From the NCBI GenBank assembly GCA_051414845.1, contig CP183313.1:620001-684000 (forward strand): 64,000 nt of DNA, read 5' to 3'. How positions within the stretch are numbered: the first letter of the stretch is position 1; the number at the start of each line of letters is the position of its first letter. The notes beneath the pieces are model-generated. The model was not told the DNA's origin, did no database searches, and saw only the letters and a list, made by a program, of their open reading frames with translations. The stretch is from Simonsiella sp051414845. GTDB taxonomy: Bacteria > Pseudomonadota > Gammaproteobacteria > Burkholderiales > Neisseriaceae. The translations under genes and the position numbers were made by a program. Shown in pieces: positions 43,929 to 52,541 of the stretch.

Positions 43929-44585
43929 TTAGCGTTTTGGCAAATAAGCGTTTGGATTCACGGCTTTGCCATTGACGCGCACTTCAAAATGCAAGGCGGT
44001 TTGACCGTCGCTGCGTCCAGTGTGGCCTACTGTGGCAATCGGTTGTCCTGCTTTCACGCGTGCTTTTTCGCTGACCAATAGGCGGTCGTTGTTGGCATAG
44101 GCGGTGAGCAGCGTATTGCTGTGGCGAATCAAAATCAGATTGCCATAGCCGCGCACGCCGTCGCCTGCGTGAATCACTTGTCCGTCGCCAGCGGCAACCA
44201 CGGTGCTGCCTGCGGGTGCTTCGATGTCAATACCGCGATTGGTGTTGGAATAGTTTTGCAAAATGCTGCCTTTGAGTGGCCATTGCAATTGTGCGTTGCT
44301 GTTGTTGGCAACGGCATTTTTGTTGGCACTGGCTTTGCGATTAATGCGCAAACTTTGTCCAACGTGAATGGTGTCGCCACGCAATTGATTGAGCGCTTTG
44401 AGCTCGGAAACGCTGGTGTTAAAGCGTTGACTAATGCGATATAAAGTGTCGCCTGATTGAACGCAATAGTAGCCTTGAGAAGTGTTACAGCGCGCGCTAC
44501 CTCTGGCATTATTCCCGCTGCCCGCGCATGCTGCCAATATTAAAGAAATGCAAGAAAGCAAAGAAATTTGATAAAATTTTTTCAT
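43929..44585 (-). CDS. nlpD: LysM plus degenerate M23 lipoprotein, NlpD-like
   Basis: Lipoprotein of 218 aa: signal with lipobox LAAC (about 17-20), LysM domain about 40-85 (YYCVQSGDTLYRISQRF), and LytM/M23 domain about 100-215. The usual HxxxD zinc pair is changed (RGIDIEAP) and the HxH motif reads HFEV, so it is likely a catalytically inactive amidase activator, as NlpD is in E. coli, where it activates AmiC during septum splitting. Confidence 0.87.
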   Translation of the reverse strand: MKKFYQISLLSCISLILAACAGSGNNARGSARCNTSQGYYCVQSGDTLYRISQRFNTSVSELKALNQLRGDTIHVGQSLRINRKASANKNAVANNSNAQLQWPLKGSILQNYSNTNRGIDIEAPAGSTVVAAGDGQVIHAGDGVRGYGNLILIRHSNTLLTAYANNDRLLVSEKARVKAGQPIATVGHTGRSDGQTALHFEVRVNGKAVNPNAYLPKR

Positions 44586-44817
44586 AAATAACCTTTTCAG
44601 GCTGCCTGAAAGTTTTGTATGTGGTTTTGAGTTTAAGAATGTAAACCACTTTTTCAGGCAGCATAATGGGGGAAACAGACTGACATTATAAAGGAAATTC
44701 GCGCTTTTCCTGCGTGTTTACGGTTTTTTACGGCAAATTCGTTTGCTGTGTACTTGTTTTTCTGTGATAAAGACTCTATCTTGTTGCTTCATTAATGGTG
44801 TTCATAAGGGACGCAAC

Positions 44818-45312
44818 ATGCAATATTTGGGTTTTGCTTTTTTGGTGATGTTGTTTTTGGAAGTGTTGTCGATTGTGGTGATGGCGAACATGATTGGTGG
44901 CTTGGCGACATTTGGCTTGATTGTTTTGAGCTTTGTGCTGGGTTTATTTATTTTGCGTCGCACGGCTGGTTTTTCTAAAGTATTGATGGCGGGCGAATTG
45001 TTGCGTGGACAAGGCGCGATGTCGTTTTATCAGATGATGTGGCCAATTCGCATTCCTGTGGCAGGTTTTCTGTTGATGTTGCCTGGTTTTTTATCGACGA
45101 TTGGTGCGTTGGTTTTGTTGTTGCCGATTAAGGGTAAACCGATTGTGCAAGCGCAAACGCAGGTGTTTGGCGATAATCCTTTTGCAACGCCGCACCAAGC
45201 ACGCGATGACGGCGATATTATTGATGGCGATTACGTGGTGCGCGATGGCGATAAAGCACACCCAACTTCGGCGCGTAAACATTTGGAGGTGATTGAACAT
45301 CAAAAGGATTGA
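44818..45312 (+). CDS. fxsA: FxsA-family membrane protein
   Basis: Membrane protein of 164 aa with three to four hydrophobic stretches and the family core GLFILRRTAGF and IAGFLLMLPGFLSTIGALVLLLP-type segment, here VAGFLLMLPGFLSTIG. FxsA of E. coli relieves F-exclusion of phage T7. The ATG at 44818 is preferred to the upstream frame from 44743. The hydrophilic C-terminal tail is Asp-rich. Closed by a DUS-pair terminator. Confidence 0.88.
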   Translation: MQYLGFAFLVMLFLEVLSIVVMANMIGGLATFGLIVLSFVLGLFILRRTAGFSKVLMAGELLRGQGAMSFYQMMWPIRIPVAGFLLMLPGFLSTIGALVLLLPIKGKPIVQAQTQVFGDNPFATPHQARDDGDIIDGDYVVRDGDKAHPTSARKHLEVIEHQKD

Positions 45313-45335
45313 TGCTGGAGTGGGATTTAAGATTT

Positions 45336-45379
45336 AAGGCTGCCTGAAAACTGGGATGGTTTTCAGGCAGCCTTTTTTT
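45336..45379. terminator. DUS-pair terminator between fxsA and nirV-like gene
   Basis: 16-bp perfect stem AAGGCTGCCTGAAAAC / GTTTTCAGGCAGCCTT with a 7-base loop and a run of seven T on the + strand. Confidence 0.88.
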
Positions 45380-45407
45380 GAGTTAGGCAGCCTGAAATTT
45401 TGTGGTC

Positions 45408-46166
45408 TTATTGTGCGCAACGGAAACCGAGGTTGTTTAACACATACGGTGCTTGCAAGCTGGTGCGGATGCCGTAGCGCATGAAGGCGGCGTAGTTGCT
45501 GGGGTCGGTGGCGTTGGCTGTGCCGCCACCGCAAAATAGGCTGCTGTTGGCTGTGCCTGCGGAGAGTAGGCTGCTGTTGAAATCTTCTGTCCATTCCCAG
45601 ATTAAACCGTGCATGTCGTGTACGCCCCAAAAGTTTGGCTTGCCTTTACCGACTGCACGTAAGCCTTCGCGTCCGCCGTTGGCGTACCAGTTTAGGATGG
45701 TGTGGTTATAGCCGTCTTCGTTGGTGCCGTTTTTTTGGGTGGCGGAGGCTTGTCCTGCGTATTCCCATTCGTCGATGGTGGGTAGGCGTTTGCCTTGTGC
45801 GGTGCAGTAGGCGTGGGCGGCGAACCATGAGACGTTGGTTACGGGTTTGTTGGCGTCAGCGGGTTTGGGGGCGTAGCCATTGCCTGTTTTTATCCATTGG
45901 GTTAGGTATTTGGCTTCGGCATGACGGGCGTTGACTTTGCCGCGTTGCCATTGGGGATTTTTGGCGACGAATTGGGCGAACTCGGCATTGGTTACGGGGG
46001 TTTTGTCTAGTTTGAAACTTTTAACAGGAATGAGCGGCGTGTCTTTTTTGAGATAGAGTGGTCGGTAGCTGCCGCCTTGAATTTGTGTCATGTCGGCAGC
46101 TTGCAGGCTGCCTGAAAAGAGTAGGGAGGTTGATAATGCGATGAGTTTGATGGTGTTGGTGTTCAT
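45408..46166 (-). CDS. SUMF1/FGE-sulfatase domain protein, NirV-like
   Basis: Exported protein of 252 aa (signal SLLFSGSLQAAD) with a formylglycine-generating-enzyme-like fold: TPVTNAEFAQFV, PVTNVSWFAAHAYC, GKRLPTIDEWEYA, GLIWEWTEDF, GFRCAQ. The active-site cysteines of true FGE are not evident. Such a gene next to nirK is the nirV arrangement known from Rhodobacter; its role in nitrite reductase maturation is unproven. Lies downstream of aniA on the same strand, about 300 bases away, with a hairpin between. Confidence 0.78.
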   Translation of the reverse strand: MNTNTIKLIALSTSLLFSGSLQAADMTQIQGGSYRPLYLKKDTPLIPVKSFKLDKTPVTNAEFAQFVAKNPQWQRGKVNARHAEAKYLTQWIKTGNGYAPKPADANKPVTNVSWFAAHAYCTAQGKRLPTIDEWEYAGQASATQKNGTNEDGYNHTILNWYANGGREGLRAVGKGKPNFWGVHDMHGLIWEWTEDFNSSLLSAGTANSSLFCGGGTANATDPSNYAAFMRYGIRTSLQAPYVLNNLGFRCAQ

Positions 46167-46395
46167 GGGGTTTGCCTTTATGTTTGTTTGAGGCTCAGGC
46201 TGCTTTAAATGAAAGATTTGGGGGTGCTCCATTTATGTTTCAGGCTGCCTGAAAAAATTTGGCTTTCGCGTGCGTGCGTACCGCACACAGCCTACGTTGT
46301 TTGTGCAGAAGGCTGCCTGAAATGTTCCAAGTTTCAGGCAGCCTTTTTCTTACAAGGTAACTTTTTTATATCGTTTATTCAAAATACCGTTTATT

Positions 46396-46429
46396 CAAAC
46401 TGTTTTCAGGCTGCCCTGAAAACAGTTTG
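46396..46429. terminator. Perfect 15-bp hairpin downstream of aniA
   Basis: CAAACTGTTTTCAGG and its complement with a CTGC loop, built around a DUS variant with one extra C. It is 32 bases past the aniA stop; the T-run is weak on the minus strand, so read-through to the nirV-like gene is possible. Confidence 0.65.
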
Positions 46430-46460
46430 CTCTTTCTTTTAACGATTGTTGTTTTTTTAA

Positions 46461-47990
46461 TTAACGGCGTTTTGCCACATCTTCAGGTTTGATTTCGCCA
46501 CCTTTATTGCCGAAGCTGTTTAAGATAAAGGTTAATACGTTGGCTGCGTCTTCATCTTTCAGAGCAACGGCTGGCATTACACTGTTGAATTTTTTGCCGT
46601 TTACGGTGATTTCGCCTGTTACACCTTTCAAGATGGCGTCAATACCGCGAGTGTGGTCAGCGTTCAGGTAGTCAGATTCTGCCAATGGAGGGAATGCGCC
46701 TTCTACACCTTTACCTTCTGGACCGTGACACGCCATACAGTTGCTGTTGTACACAGTTTGACCGAGTTTAATGCGGTCTTCTTTGCTGGCTGCGGTTGGT
46801 GCGCCTTCTTTAACTTTGGCAGTTTCGCTGGCTGTTAGTGGAACAGTTTGAACTGCACCACCTTCCAATTGGTAGATGTTGTCAGAAATTTTACCAGAGT
46901 AAATATCTTTGTTTTCTGCACCTTCCGCTTTGATTTGACCCAATGCGCCTTTATTAAACGTACGGAAGATGGAGTGGTCAACCAAGTTGTACGTGCCTGG
47001 AACGTCAATTTTGAAATCAACAATCGCTGCGCCACCTGCTGGAACCAATGTGGTTTGGACGTTTTTATTAATCAAATCGCCGCCTTCAACGTGAACATTG
47101 TCAAAAATTTCGCCAATCACGTGGAAAGAAGACACCAAGTTCGGACCACCATTGCCGACAAACAAGCGTACGGTATCGCCTACATTGGCTTTGAGCGCAT
47201 TGTCGCCTGCGATTGAGCCTACGTTACCGTTGAATACAACGTAATCAGGTTGTTCTTTAATGGCTTTTTCCATGTCAAATGGTTGCAAGCCTTGTTCGCC
47301 GTATTTGCCTTTGGTGTAGAAATCGCCTTGAACCACGTAGAATTCTTTGTCCACTTTTGGCAAGCCGCCTTTTGGTTCTACCAAAATCAAACCGTACATA
47401 CCGTTGGCGATGTGCATGCCCACTGGTGCGGTTGCACAGTGATAAATGTACAAACCAGGTTGCAGGGCTTTGAAGCTGAAATTGGAAACGTGTCCTGGGG
47501 CTGTGAACGATGCTTCTGCACCACCGCCCGGTCCAGTTGCCGCATGGAAATCAATATTGTGTGGCACGGTAGAATCAGAGCGGTTGGCAAATTCTACGTC
47601 TACAATATCGCCTTCGCGTACACGAATCATTTGACCGGGGACTTGACCGCCAAACGTCCAGAATTTGTATTCTACGCCATCAGCCATGCGCATCACTTTT
47701 TCGGCTACTTCAATTTTCACTTTCACGCGAGCGGCGTGGTCGCGGTTTACTGGTGGTGGTGCTTCTGGTGCGTGTGTCATGATTGCGTTAATCACGGGCA
47801 AATCAGCTGCGGCTACATCAGCTTCAGCGGCAGATGCGCTGGCTGGTGCAGGTGCAGAAGCTACTGGTGTTGTTGCAGCGGGTGCTGAAGCAGCTTTATT
47901 GTCGGCTGGTTTGCTTGGCGCAGGTTGTGGAGAACAAGCTGCCATAGCGAATGCAGAAGCAATAAGAGCGACAAGAGTGTGGGTTTTCAT
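46461..47990 (-). CDS. aniA: Copper nitrite reductase lipoprotein with C-terminal cytochrome c domain
   Basis: Outer-membrane-type AniA/NirK of 509 aa reducing nitrite to NO. Lipobox MAAC (16-19) and a Pro/Ala-rich stalk. Type 1 copper ligands H144, C185, H193, M198; type 2 H149, H184, H339; catalytic D147 and H290. Residues about 400-495 form a class I cytochrome c (C418-x-x-C421-H422, axial M472). Classical neisserial AniA ends before this domain, so this is a three-domain NirK. Divergent from norB, with an FNR-type promoter. Confidence 0.95.
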   Translation of the reverse strand: MKTHTLVALIASAFAMAACSPQPAPSKPADNKAASAPAATTPVASAPAPASASAAEADVAAADLPVINAIMTHAPEAPPPVNRDHAARVKVKIEVAEKVMRMADGVEYKFWTFGGQVPGQMIRVREGDIVDVEFANRSDSTVPHNIDFHAATGPGGGAEASFTAPGHVSNFSFKALQPGLYIYHCATAPVGMHIANGMYGLILVEPKGGLPKVDKEFYVVQGDFYTKGKYGEQGLQPFDMEKAIKEQPDYVVFNGNVGSIAGDNALKANVGDTVRLFVGNGGPNLVSSFHVIGEIFDNVHVEGGDLINKNVQTTLVPAGGAAIVDFKIDVPGTYNLVDHSIFRTFNKGALGQIKAEGAENKDIYSGKISDNIYQLEGGAVQTVPLTASETAKVKEGAPTAASKEDRIKLGQTVYNSNCMACHGPEGKGVEGAFPPLAESDYLNADHTRGIDAILKGVTGEITVNGKKFNSVMPAVALKDEDAANVLTFILNSFGNKGGEIKPEDVAKRR

Positions 47991-48093
47991 GGTTGTGTAC
48001 CTTTGTGTTAAGGGAGTAAAAATCTTTCAGGCTGCCTGAATATTATGGTTCTTGTACTTTTTTCTATCTGCGATTCGGGTTGCGCTGCAAGTT

Positions 48094-48142
48094 GGAACGG
48101 ATTATGGGTTAAAATGTTTTTATGATTTTTGACTTAAATCAA
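48094..48142 (-). promoter_or_regulatory. FNR-dependent class II promoter of aniA
   Basis: FNR box TTGACTTAAATCAA (48129-48142; consensus TTGAT-N4-ATCAA with one change). On the minus strand the -10 CATAAT is at 48106-48101, giving a start near 48094, so the box is centred at about -41.5, the canonical class II position. Matches anaerobic induction of aniA known in Neisseria. Confidence 0.82.
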
Positions 48143-48383
48143 AAGAGTATAAAATATCAATCTTTTGTGTATGTTTAATTACTTTTCAGGTTACCTGAAA
48201 AGATTTTTTTGAAATTTATTCAAATTTATTTTATTAAATAACAGTTATTTAAATATTTTGTGCAAAATTGAGACACTTACATTGAGTTACTTCATTAAAA
48301 TTCTTGATTTACATAATTGACACAAATTTTATTTCTTAAAAACAACAAAATAATTTATTTAAATGTAAATTTTGTGGTTTTTC

Positions 48384-48413
48384 TTTGGTTTTTTAAACCA
48401 AAAATGCTACAAT
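48384..48413 (+). promoter_or_regulatory. norB promoter with overlapping palindromic operator
   Basis: -10 TACAAT (48408-48413), -35 TTGGTT (48385-48390), 17-base spacer. A palindrome TTTGGTTT-TTT-AAACCAAA (48384-48402) covers the -35 and spacer, as expected of a repressor site. NsrR controls norB in Neisseria; assignment here is inference. Confidence 0.6.
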
Positions 48414-48476
48414 CCTTAACATTCATTATTTATGAATAAACACAACCTTCTCTTTGACTTTTTTAGGAGCACCAAA

Positions 48477-50750
48477 ATGGGTCAATATAAAAAACTGTGG
48501 TACATCTTAATTTGTGTACTTACATTGACCTTCGGTTTACTCGGCTACTTAGGTGTAGAAGTGTACCGAAAAGCACCGCCTACTCCAGAGCGGTATGTTT
48601 CGCAATCAGGCACTGTTGTGATGACCAAAGAAGATATTCATATGGGTCAAACAGCTTGGCAAAGTACTGGCGGTATGGAAATTGGTACTGTGCTCGGTCA
48701 CGGCGCGTATCAAGCACCTGACTGGACAGCAGACTGGTTGCACCGTGAAATTGTGGCGTGGTTGGATATTACTGCGCAACAAAAATACGGTAAAAATTTC
48801 AAAGAGTTAGGCGTTGGCGAGCAAGCGGCTTTGCAAGCGGAAGCGACTGAAGAATACCGCAATAAATCACGCATGGGCGATGATGGCACGGTGGTGTTGA
48901 GCGATACGCGTGTGCAAGCCATGCAACAAATCGCTGGCTATTATATTGGTGTGTACGGCGATGACCCTGCGTTGGCAAAAACGCGTGAATCATTTGCGAT
49001 GAAAGACAACACGCTGCCTGATTTGGAACAACGTCAAAAATTGACCAACTTCTTTTTCTGGACAGCATGGTCTGCTGCAACCAATCGTCCTGATATGGAT
49101 GTAACTTATACCAACAACTGGCCGCACGAACCTTTGATTAAAAATGTGCCCAGTACAGAAAACGTGGTATGGTCTTTGGCTTCTATCGTGTTCTTGTTGG
49201 CTGGTGTGGGTTTTTTGGTGTGGGGCTATTCATTCCTGCACAAAACCGACGCTGTGCCTGAAGTACCGCATGAAGACCCGTTAACCAAATTTGAGTTGAC
49301 GCCATCACAAAAAGCCCTGTGGAAATATGCTGCTTTGACCGTGATTTTGTTTGTGGTACAAATTTTGTTGGGCGGTTTGGTAGCGCACTACACCGTTGAA
49401 GGTCAAACATTCTTTGGTATTGAAATTTCCAAATTGTTGCCTTACTCATTGGCGCGTACATGGCACTTGCAATCAGCGATTTTCTGGATTGCCACAGGTT
49501 TCTTAACCGCTGGATTGTTCCTTGCCCCAATCGTAAACGGCGGCAAAGACCCGAAATTCCAAGCCTTGGGCGTGAATGCTTTGTACATTGCTTTGTTTAT
49601 CGTCGTTGCAGGTTCATACGCGGGTAACTTCTTCGCAATTAGCCAAATCATGCCGAAAAACCTGAACTTTTGGTTCGGTCATCAAGGTTATGAATACATT
49701 GATTTAGGTCGCTTCTGGCAAATTCTGTTGTATGTTGGTTTGCTGTTGTGGTTGTTCTTGATGTTGCGTTGCGTGGTGAGCGCGTTCCGCAACGGTGGCG
49801 ACAAAAACCTATTGGCAATTTTCGTCGCATCTATCGCAGGCGTAGGCTTGTTCTACGGTCCAGGTTTGTTCTATGGCGAACACACAACATTAGCCGTGAT
49901 GGAATACTGGCGTTGGTGGGTAGTGCATTTGTGGGTAGAAGGCTTCTTTGAAGTATTCGCCACCGCAGCCCTTGCATTCATCTTCTTTAATTTAGGTTTG
50001 GTAACACGCAAAACTGCAACCATCGCGTCATTGGTTTCCGCCAGCTTGTTCATGGTGGGCGGTGTACCTGGTACGTTCCACCACTTGTACTTCACAGGCA
50101 CGACCACACCAATCCTAGCAGCAGGCGCGTCATTCTCTGCATTAGAAGTTGTGCCACTGATTCTGCTTGGTCACGAAGCCTATGAGCACTGGTCTCATCA
50201 ACATGCTGCACCATGGATGAAACGTTTGCGCTGGCCTTTAATGTGCTTCACCGCGGTAGCCTTCTGGAACATGCTTGGCGCAGGTGTATTCGGTTTTTTG
50301 ATTAACCCACCGATTTCCTTGTACTACCTACAAGGCTTGAACACCACTGCAGTACACGCCCACGCAGCCTTGTTCGGCGTATATGGTTTCCTATCATTAG
50401 GTTTCGTCTTATTGGTAGCCGCGTACATCAAACCTGCGTTTATCTTCAACGAAAAACAAATGACCATCGGCTTCTGGATGATGAACTGTGGTTTAATGTT
50501 GATGATTGTGAGCAGCTTGTTGCCAATCGGTGTATTCCAAGCGATTGCCAGCATTCAGCATGGTTTGTGGTATGCACGTAGCGAAGAATTCATGCAACAA
50601 GGTTTCTTGGAACTTTTCCGCTGGATTCGTACCATTGCCGACTTCATCTTCATCGGCGGCGCATTGCTGTTCTCATGGCAGGTTATCCAAATGTCTATCA
50701 GCAAAGACAAACCGATTGACCCAGCTGCTGCACCAAAAGAAATTAACTAA
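48477..50750 (+). CDS. norB: Quinol-dependent nitric oxide reductase (qNOR)
   Basis: Single-subunit qNOR of 757 aa that reduces NO to N2O using quinol. N-terminal extension with TM1 and a periplasmic cytochrome-c-like fold without heme (the qNOR hallmark), then 12 helices with metal-binding His in RTWHLQSAIFW, MEYWRWWVVHLWVEGFFEV, FHHLYFTGTT and TTAVHAHAALFG. Start ATG 48477 has RBS AGGAG; an in-frame ATG at 48432 lacks one. Works with AniA in truncated denitrification from nitrite to N2O. Confidence 0.96.
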   Translation: MGQYKKLWYILICVLTLTFGLLGYLGVEVYRKAPPTPERYVSQSGTVVMTKEDIHMGQTAWQSTGGMEIGTVLGHGAYQAPDWTADWLHREIVAWLDITAQQKYGKNFKELGVGEQAALQAEATEEYRNKSRMGDDGTVVLSDTRVQAMQQIAGYYIGVYGDDPALAKTRESFAMKDNTLPDLEQRQKLTNFFFWTAWSAATNRPDMDVTYTNNWPHEPLIKNVPSTENVVWSLASIVFLLAGVGFLVWGYSFLHKTDAVPEVPHEDPLTKFELTPSQKALWKYAALTVILFVVQILLGGLVAHYTVEGQTFFGIEISKLLPYSLARTWHLQSAIFWIATGFLTAGLFLAPIVNGGKDPKFQALGVNALYIALFIVVAGSYAGNFFAISQIMPKNLNFWFGHQGYEYIDLGRFWQILLYVGLLLWLFLMLRCVVSAFRNGGDKNLLAIFVASIAGVGLFYGPGLFYGEHTTLAVMEYWRWWVVHLWVEGFFEVFATAALAFIFFNLGLVTRKTATIASLVSASLFMVGGVPGTFHHLYFTGTTTPILAAGASFSALEVVPLILLGHEAYEHWSHQHAAPWMKRLRWPLMCFTAVAFWNMLGAGVFGFLINPPISLYYLQGLNTTAVHAHAALFGVYGFLSLGFVLLVAAYIKPAFIFNEKQMTIGFWMMNCGLMLMIVSSLLPIGVFQAIASIQHGLWYARSEEFMQQGFLELFRWIRTIADFIFIGGALLFSWQVIQMSISKDKPIDPAAAPKEIN

Positions 50751-50775
50751 TTTCTTTCAGGCAGCCTGAAAATGA

Positions 50776-50806
50776 AACACCCAAGTTTTGAACTTGGGTG
50801 TTTTTT
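50776..50806 (+). terminator. Terminator of norB
   Basis: Perfect 12-bp stem AACACCCAAGTT / AACTTGGGTGTT with a TTG loop, followed by TTTT, about 25 bases after the norB stop. Confidence 0.9.
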
Positions 50807-50973
50807 ATGGTCAGTAATGTAATGAATGATTTTTAGGCAGATTGATAGGTGGAATAAATGTGAAAACAAACATTTAGCTTAAACACACTCAAAGTTTTAC
50901 ATTTATCAAATGTGGCAAATATGATAAAGTTCATAACTTTTCAGGCAGCCTGAAACATTCATACACAACCACC

Positions 50974-51630
50974 ATGATTACCGAAATTATTGATTTTATT
51001 CTGCATATTGACCAACACCTCGCCGCACTTTCCACCCAATACGGCACGCTCTTGTATGCCATTTTGTTTTTGATTGTGTTTTGCGAAACCGGTTTAGTCG
51101 TTACCCCATTTTTACCAGGCGACTCGCTTCTATTTGCCACTGGCGCAATCGCCGCCGCGTCTAATGGTGCGCTCAATGTGCACATTATGGTTGCCGTTTT
51201 ACTCGCCGCCGCCATTTTGGGCGATGCGTGCAACTTCGCGATTGGTAAATATTTCGGCGAAAAACTGTTTGCTAACCCTAATTCGCGCATTTTCAAACAA
51301 GAATATTTGTACAAAACACACGCGTTTTACGCCAAATACGGTGGAAAAACCATTATCTTGGCGCGATTTGTACCGATTGTGCGCACATTTGCGCCATTTG
51401 TCGCAGGTATGGGCAAAATGCACTATGGCACATTTTTGCGCTACAACATCATTGGCGGCATTGCGTGGGTACTGGGTTTGACTTATGTTGGCTACTGGTT
51501 TGGCAATATTCCAGTAGTGAAAAACAATTTCGGCATTGTTGTATTGGCGATTATTTTCGTATCCGTGTTGCCCATGGTGTTTGAAATCGGCAAAGATATG
51601 CTAAAAAAACGCAAAAAATCAGGGGCTTAA
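50974..51630 (+). CDS. DedA-family membrane protein
   Basis: DedA/YqjA-type protein of 218 aa, a family of lipid scramblase-like or proton-coupled transporters needed for envelope homeostasis. Signature FLPGDSLLFATG near 48, and ARFVPIVRTFAPFVAGMGKM near 130, with four to five membrane segments. The next gene starts one base after its stop, so both are coupled. A DUS lies just upstream of the start. Confidence 0.92.
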   Translation: MITEIIDFILHIDQHLAALSTQYGTLLYAILFLIVFCETGLVVTPFLPGDSLLFATGAIAAASNGALNVHIMVAVLLAAAILGDACNFAIGKYFGEKLFANPNSRIFKQEYLYKTHAFYAKYGGKTIILARFVPIVRTFAPFVAGMGKMHYGTFLRYNIIGGIAWVLGLTYVGYWFGNIPVVKNNFGIVVLAIIFVSVLPMVFEIGKDMLKKRKKSGA

Positions 51631-51631
51631 A

Positions 51632-51997
51632 ATGGAAATCATTGCCACGCACAATCCCGATTTTCTCAGCATAGATGGCTATCAAGCTGGCGAAATCATC
51701 ATCAACGAAACCGCCTACCACACGCCGATTTTGCTGAATCATCAAGTACAAAGCCTGCCTGAAAACTGGCAGCCTGAAAACTTAAACATAGATGATTTTC
51801 AGGCAGCCTTAAACGCAGGCGCGGACGTGATTATCATCGGCACAGGCGACAAACAACGCTTCTTGCCGCCCCAACTTGCCGCGCAACTCTCGCAACACGG
51901 TTTAGGCTTGGAATGCATGGCAACCGCCGCCGCTTGCCGCACGATTATGTTGCTGCAAAGCGAAGGACGCAAAGTCTGGGCTTGGTTGTTGGTGTAG
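51632..51997 (+). CDS. Mth938-domain protein
   Basis: Small soluble protein of 121 aa of the Mth938/DUF498 family, related to NDUFAF3 that helps respiratory complex I assembly. Landmarks are ADVIIIGTGDKQRFLPP and GLECMATAAACRTIMLLQSEGRKVWAWLLV (two segments). The middle contains three DUS, read as SLPENW, QPENLN and DFQAAL, so this region has taken up repeat sequence. Coupled to dedA. Confidence 0.85.
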   Translation: MEIIATHNPDFLSIDGYQAGEIIINETAYHTPILLNHQVQSLPENWQPENLNIDDFQAALNAGADVIIIGTGDKQRFLPPQLAAQLSQHGLGLECMATAAACRTIMLLQSEGRKVWAWLLV

Positions 51998-52132
51998 TTT
52001 TCAGGCAGCCTGAAAGCTTGAATATTTGTGATAGCGCAAAATTTCTCAATATCTCATAATTTGTTTATAGCCCAGTTTCATGAAATCCGCTAAAATACGC
52101 ATTCTCACAAAATTTAACACGAATATCACATT

Positions 52133-52381
52133 ATGCCTAAATCGCCTCCCAGTATTCCAGATTGCATTGATCGAAATTTATCTCAATATTTCAATGACTT
52201 AGAAGGGCAGGAAGCCCGCAATGTGTATGAAATGGTTTTGTTACAAGTGGAAAAGCCCATGTTGGAATTTGTTATGCAACAATGCCGCGGCAATCAATCT
52301 AAAGCCGCTGAAATGTTGGGTTTAAACCGCAATACGCTACGCAAGAAATTAGGACAACATGGTTTATTGAATGCCGATTAA
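52133..52381 (+). CDS. fis: Fis-family nucleoid/DNA-binding protein
   Basis: Fis-like protein of 82 aa with the C-terminal HTH GNQSKAAEMLGLNRNTLRKKLGQHGL (two segments). The beta-hairpin arms used by E. coli Fis for DNA inversion are not clear. Probably a global regulator or nucleoid protein. Stands alone, followed by DUS-pair hairpins at 52395-52435 and 52488-52520. Confidence 0.9.
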   Translation: MPKSPPSIPDCIDRNLSQYFNDLEGQEARNVYEMVLLQVEKPMLEFVMQQCRGNQSKAAEMLGLNRNTLRKKLGQHGLLNAD

Positions 52382-52487
52382 CTAAACACCTAAAAGGCTG
52401 CCTGAAAATACAAAATATGTTTTCAGGCAGCCTGAATGTTTGGTTTTTGAGTTACATAAATTATGGTTTCAAATTATAACGACCAAC

Positions 52488-52520
52488 AAAAGGCAGCCTG
52501 AAACTTTCAGGCTGCCTTTT
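52488..52520. terminator. DUS-pair terminator between fis and the barrel gene
   Basis: AAAAGGCAGCCTGAAA / TTTCAGGCTGCCTTTT separated by a single C; T- and A-runs on both flanks. A second inverted DUS pair lies at about 52395-52435. Confidence 0.88.
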
Positions 52521-52541
52521 TAGTTCAATGATTTAAACCAA

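Larger units (their letters stand above)
47991..48476. other. Divergent regulatory region aniA/norB
   Basis: Very AT-rich region of 486 bases between divergent aniA and norB. Contains an FNR box and promoter for aniA, an operator-like palindrome and promoter for norB (listed separately), a DUS near 48031 and a degenerate DUS near 48187. A weak second FNR-like half-site TTGATTTACATAA is at about 48304. Confidence 0.75.

Noticed and set aside
46309..46348. Terminator for aniA or the nirV-like gene
   Set aside because: A DUS pair with T-run only on the plus strand, where no gene precedes it; not listed as a functional terminator.
47250..47888. 212-codon plus-strand frame over aniA
   Set aside because: Antisense to aniA, whose copper and heme motifs fix the true strand.
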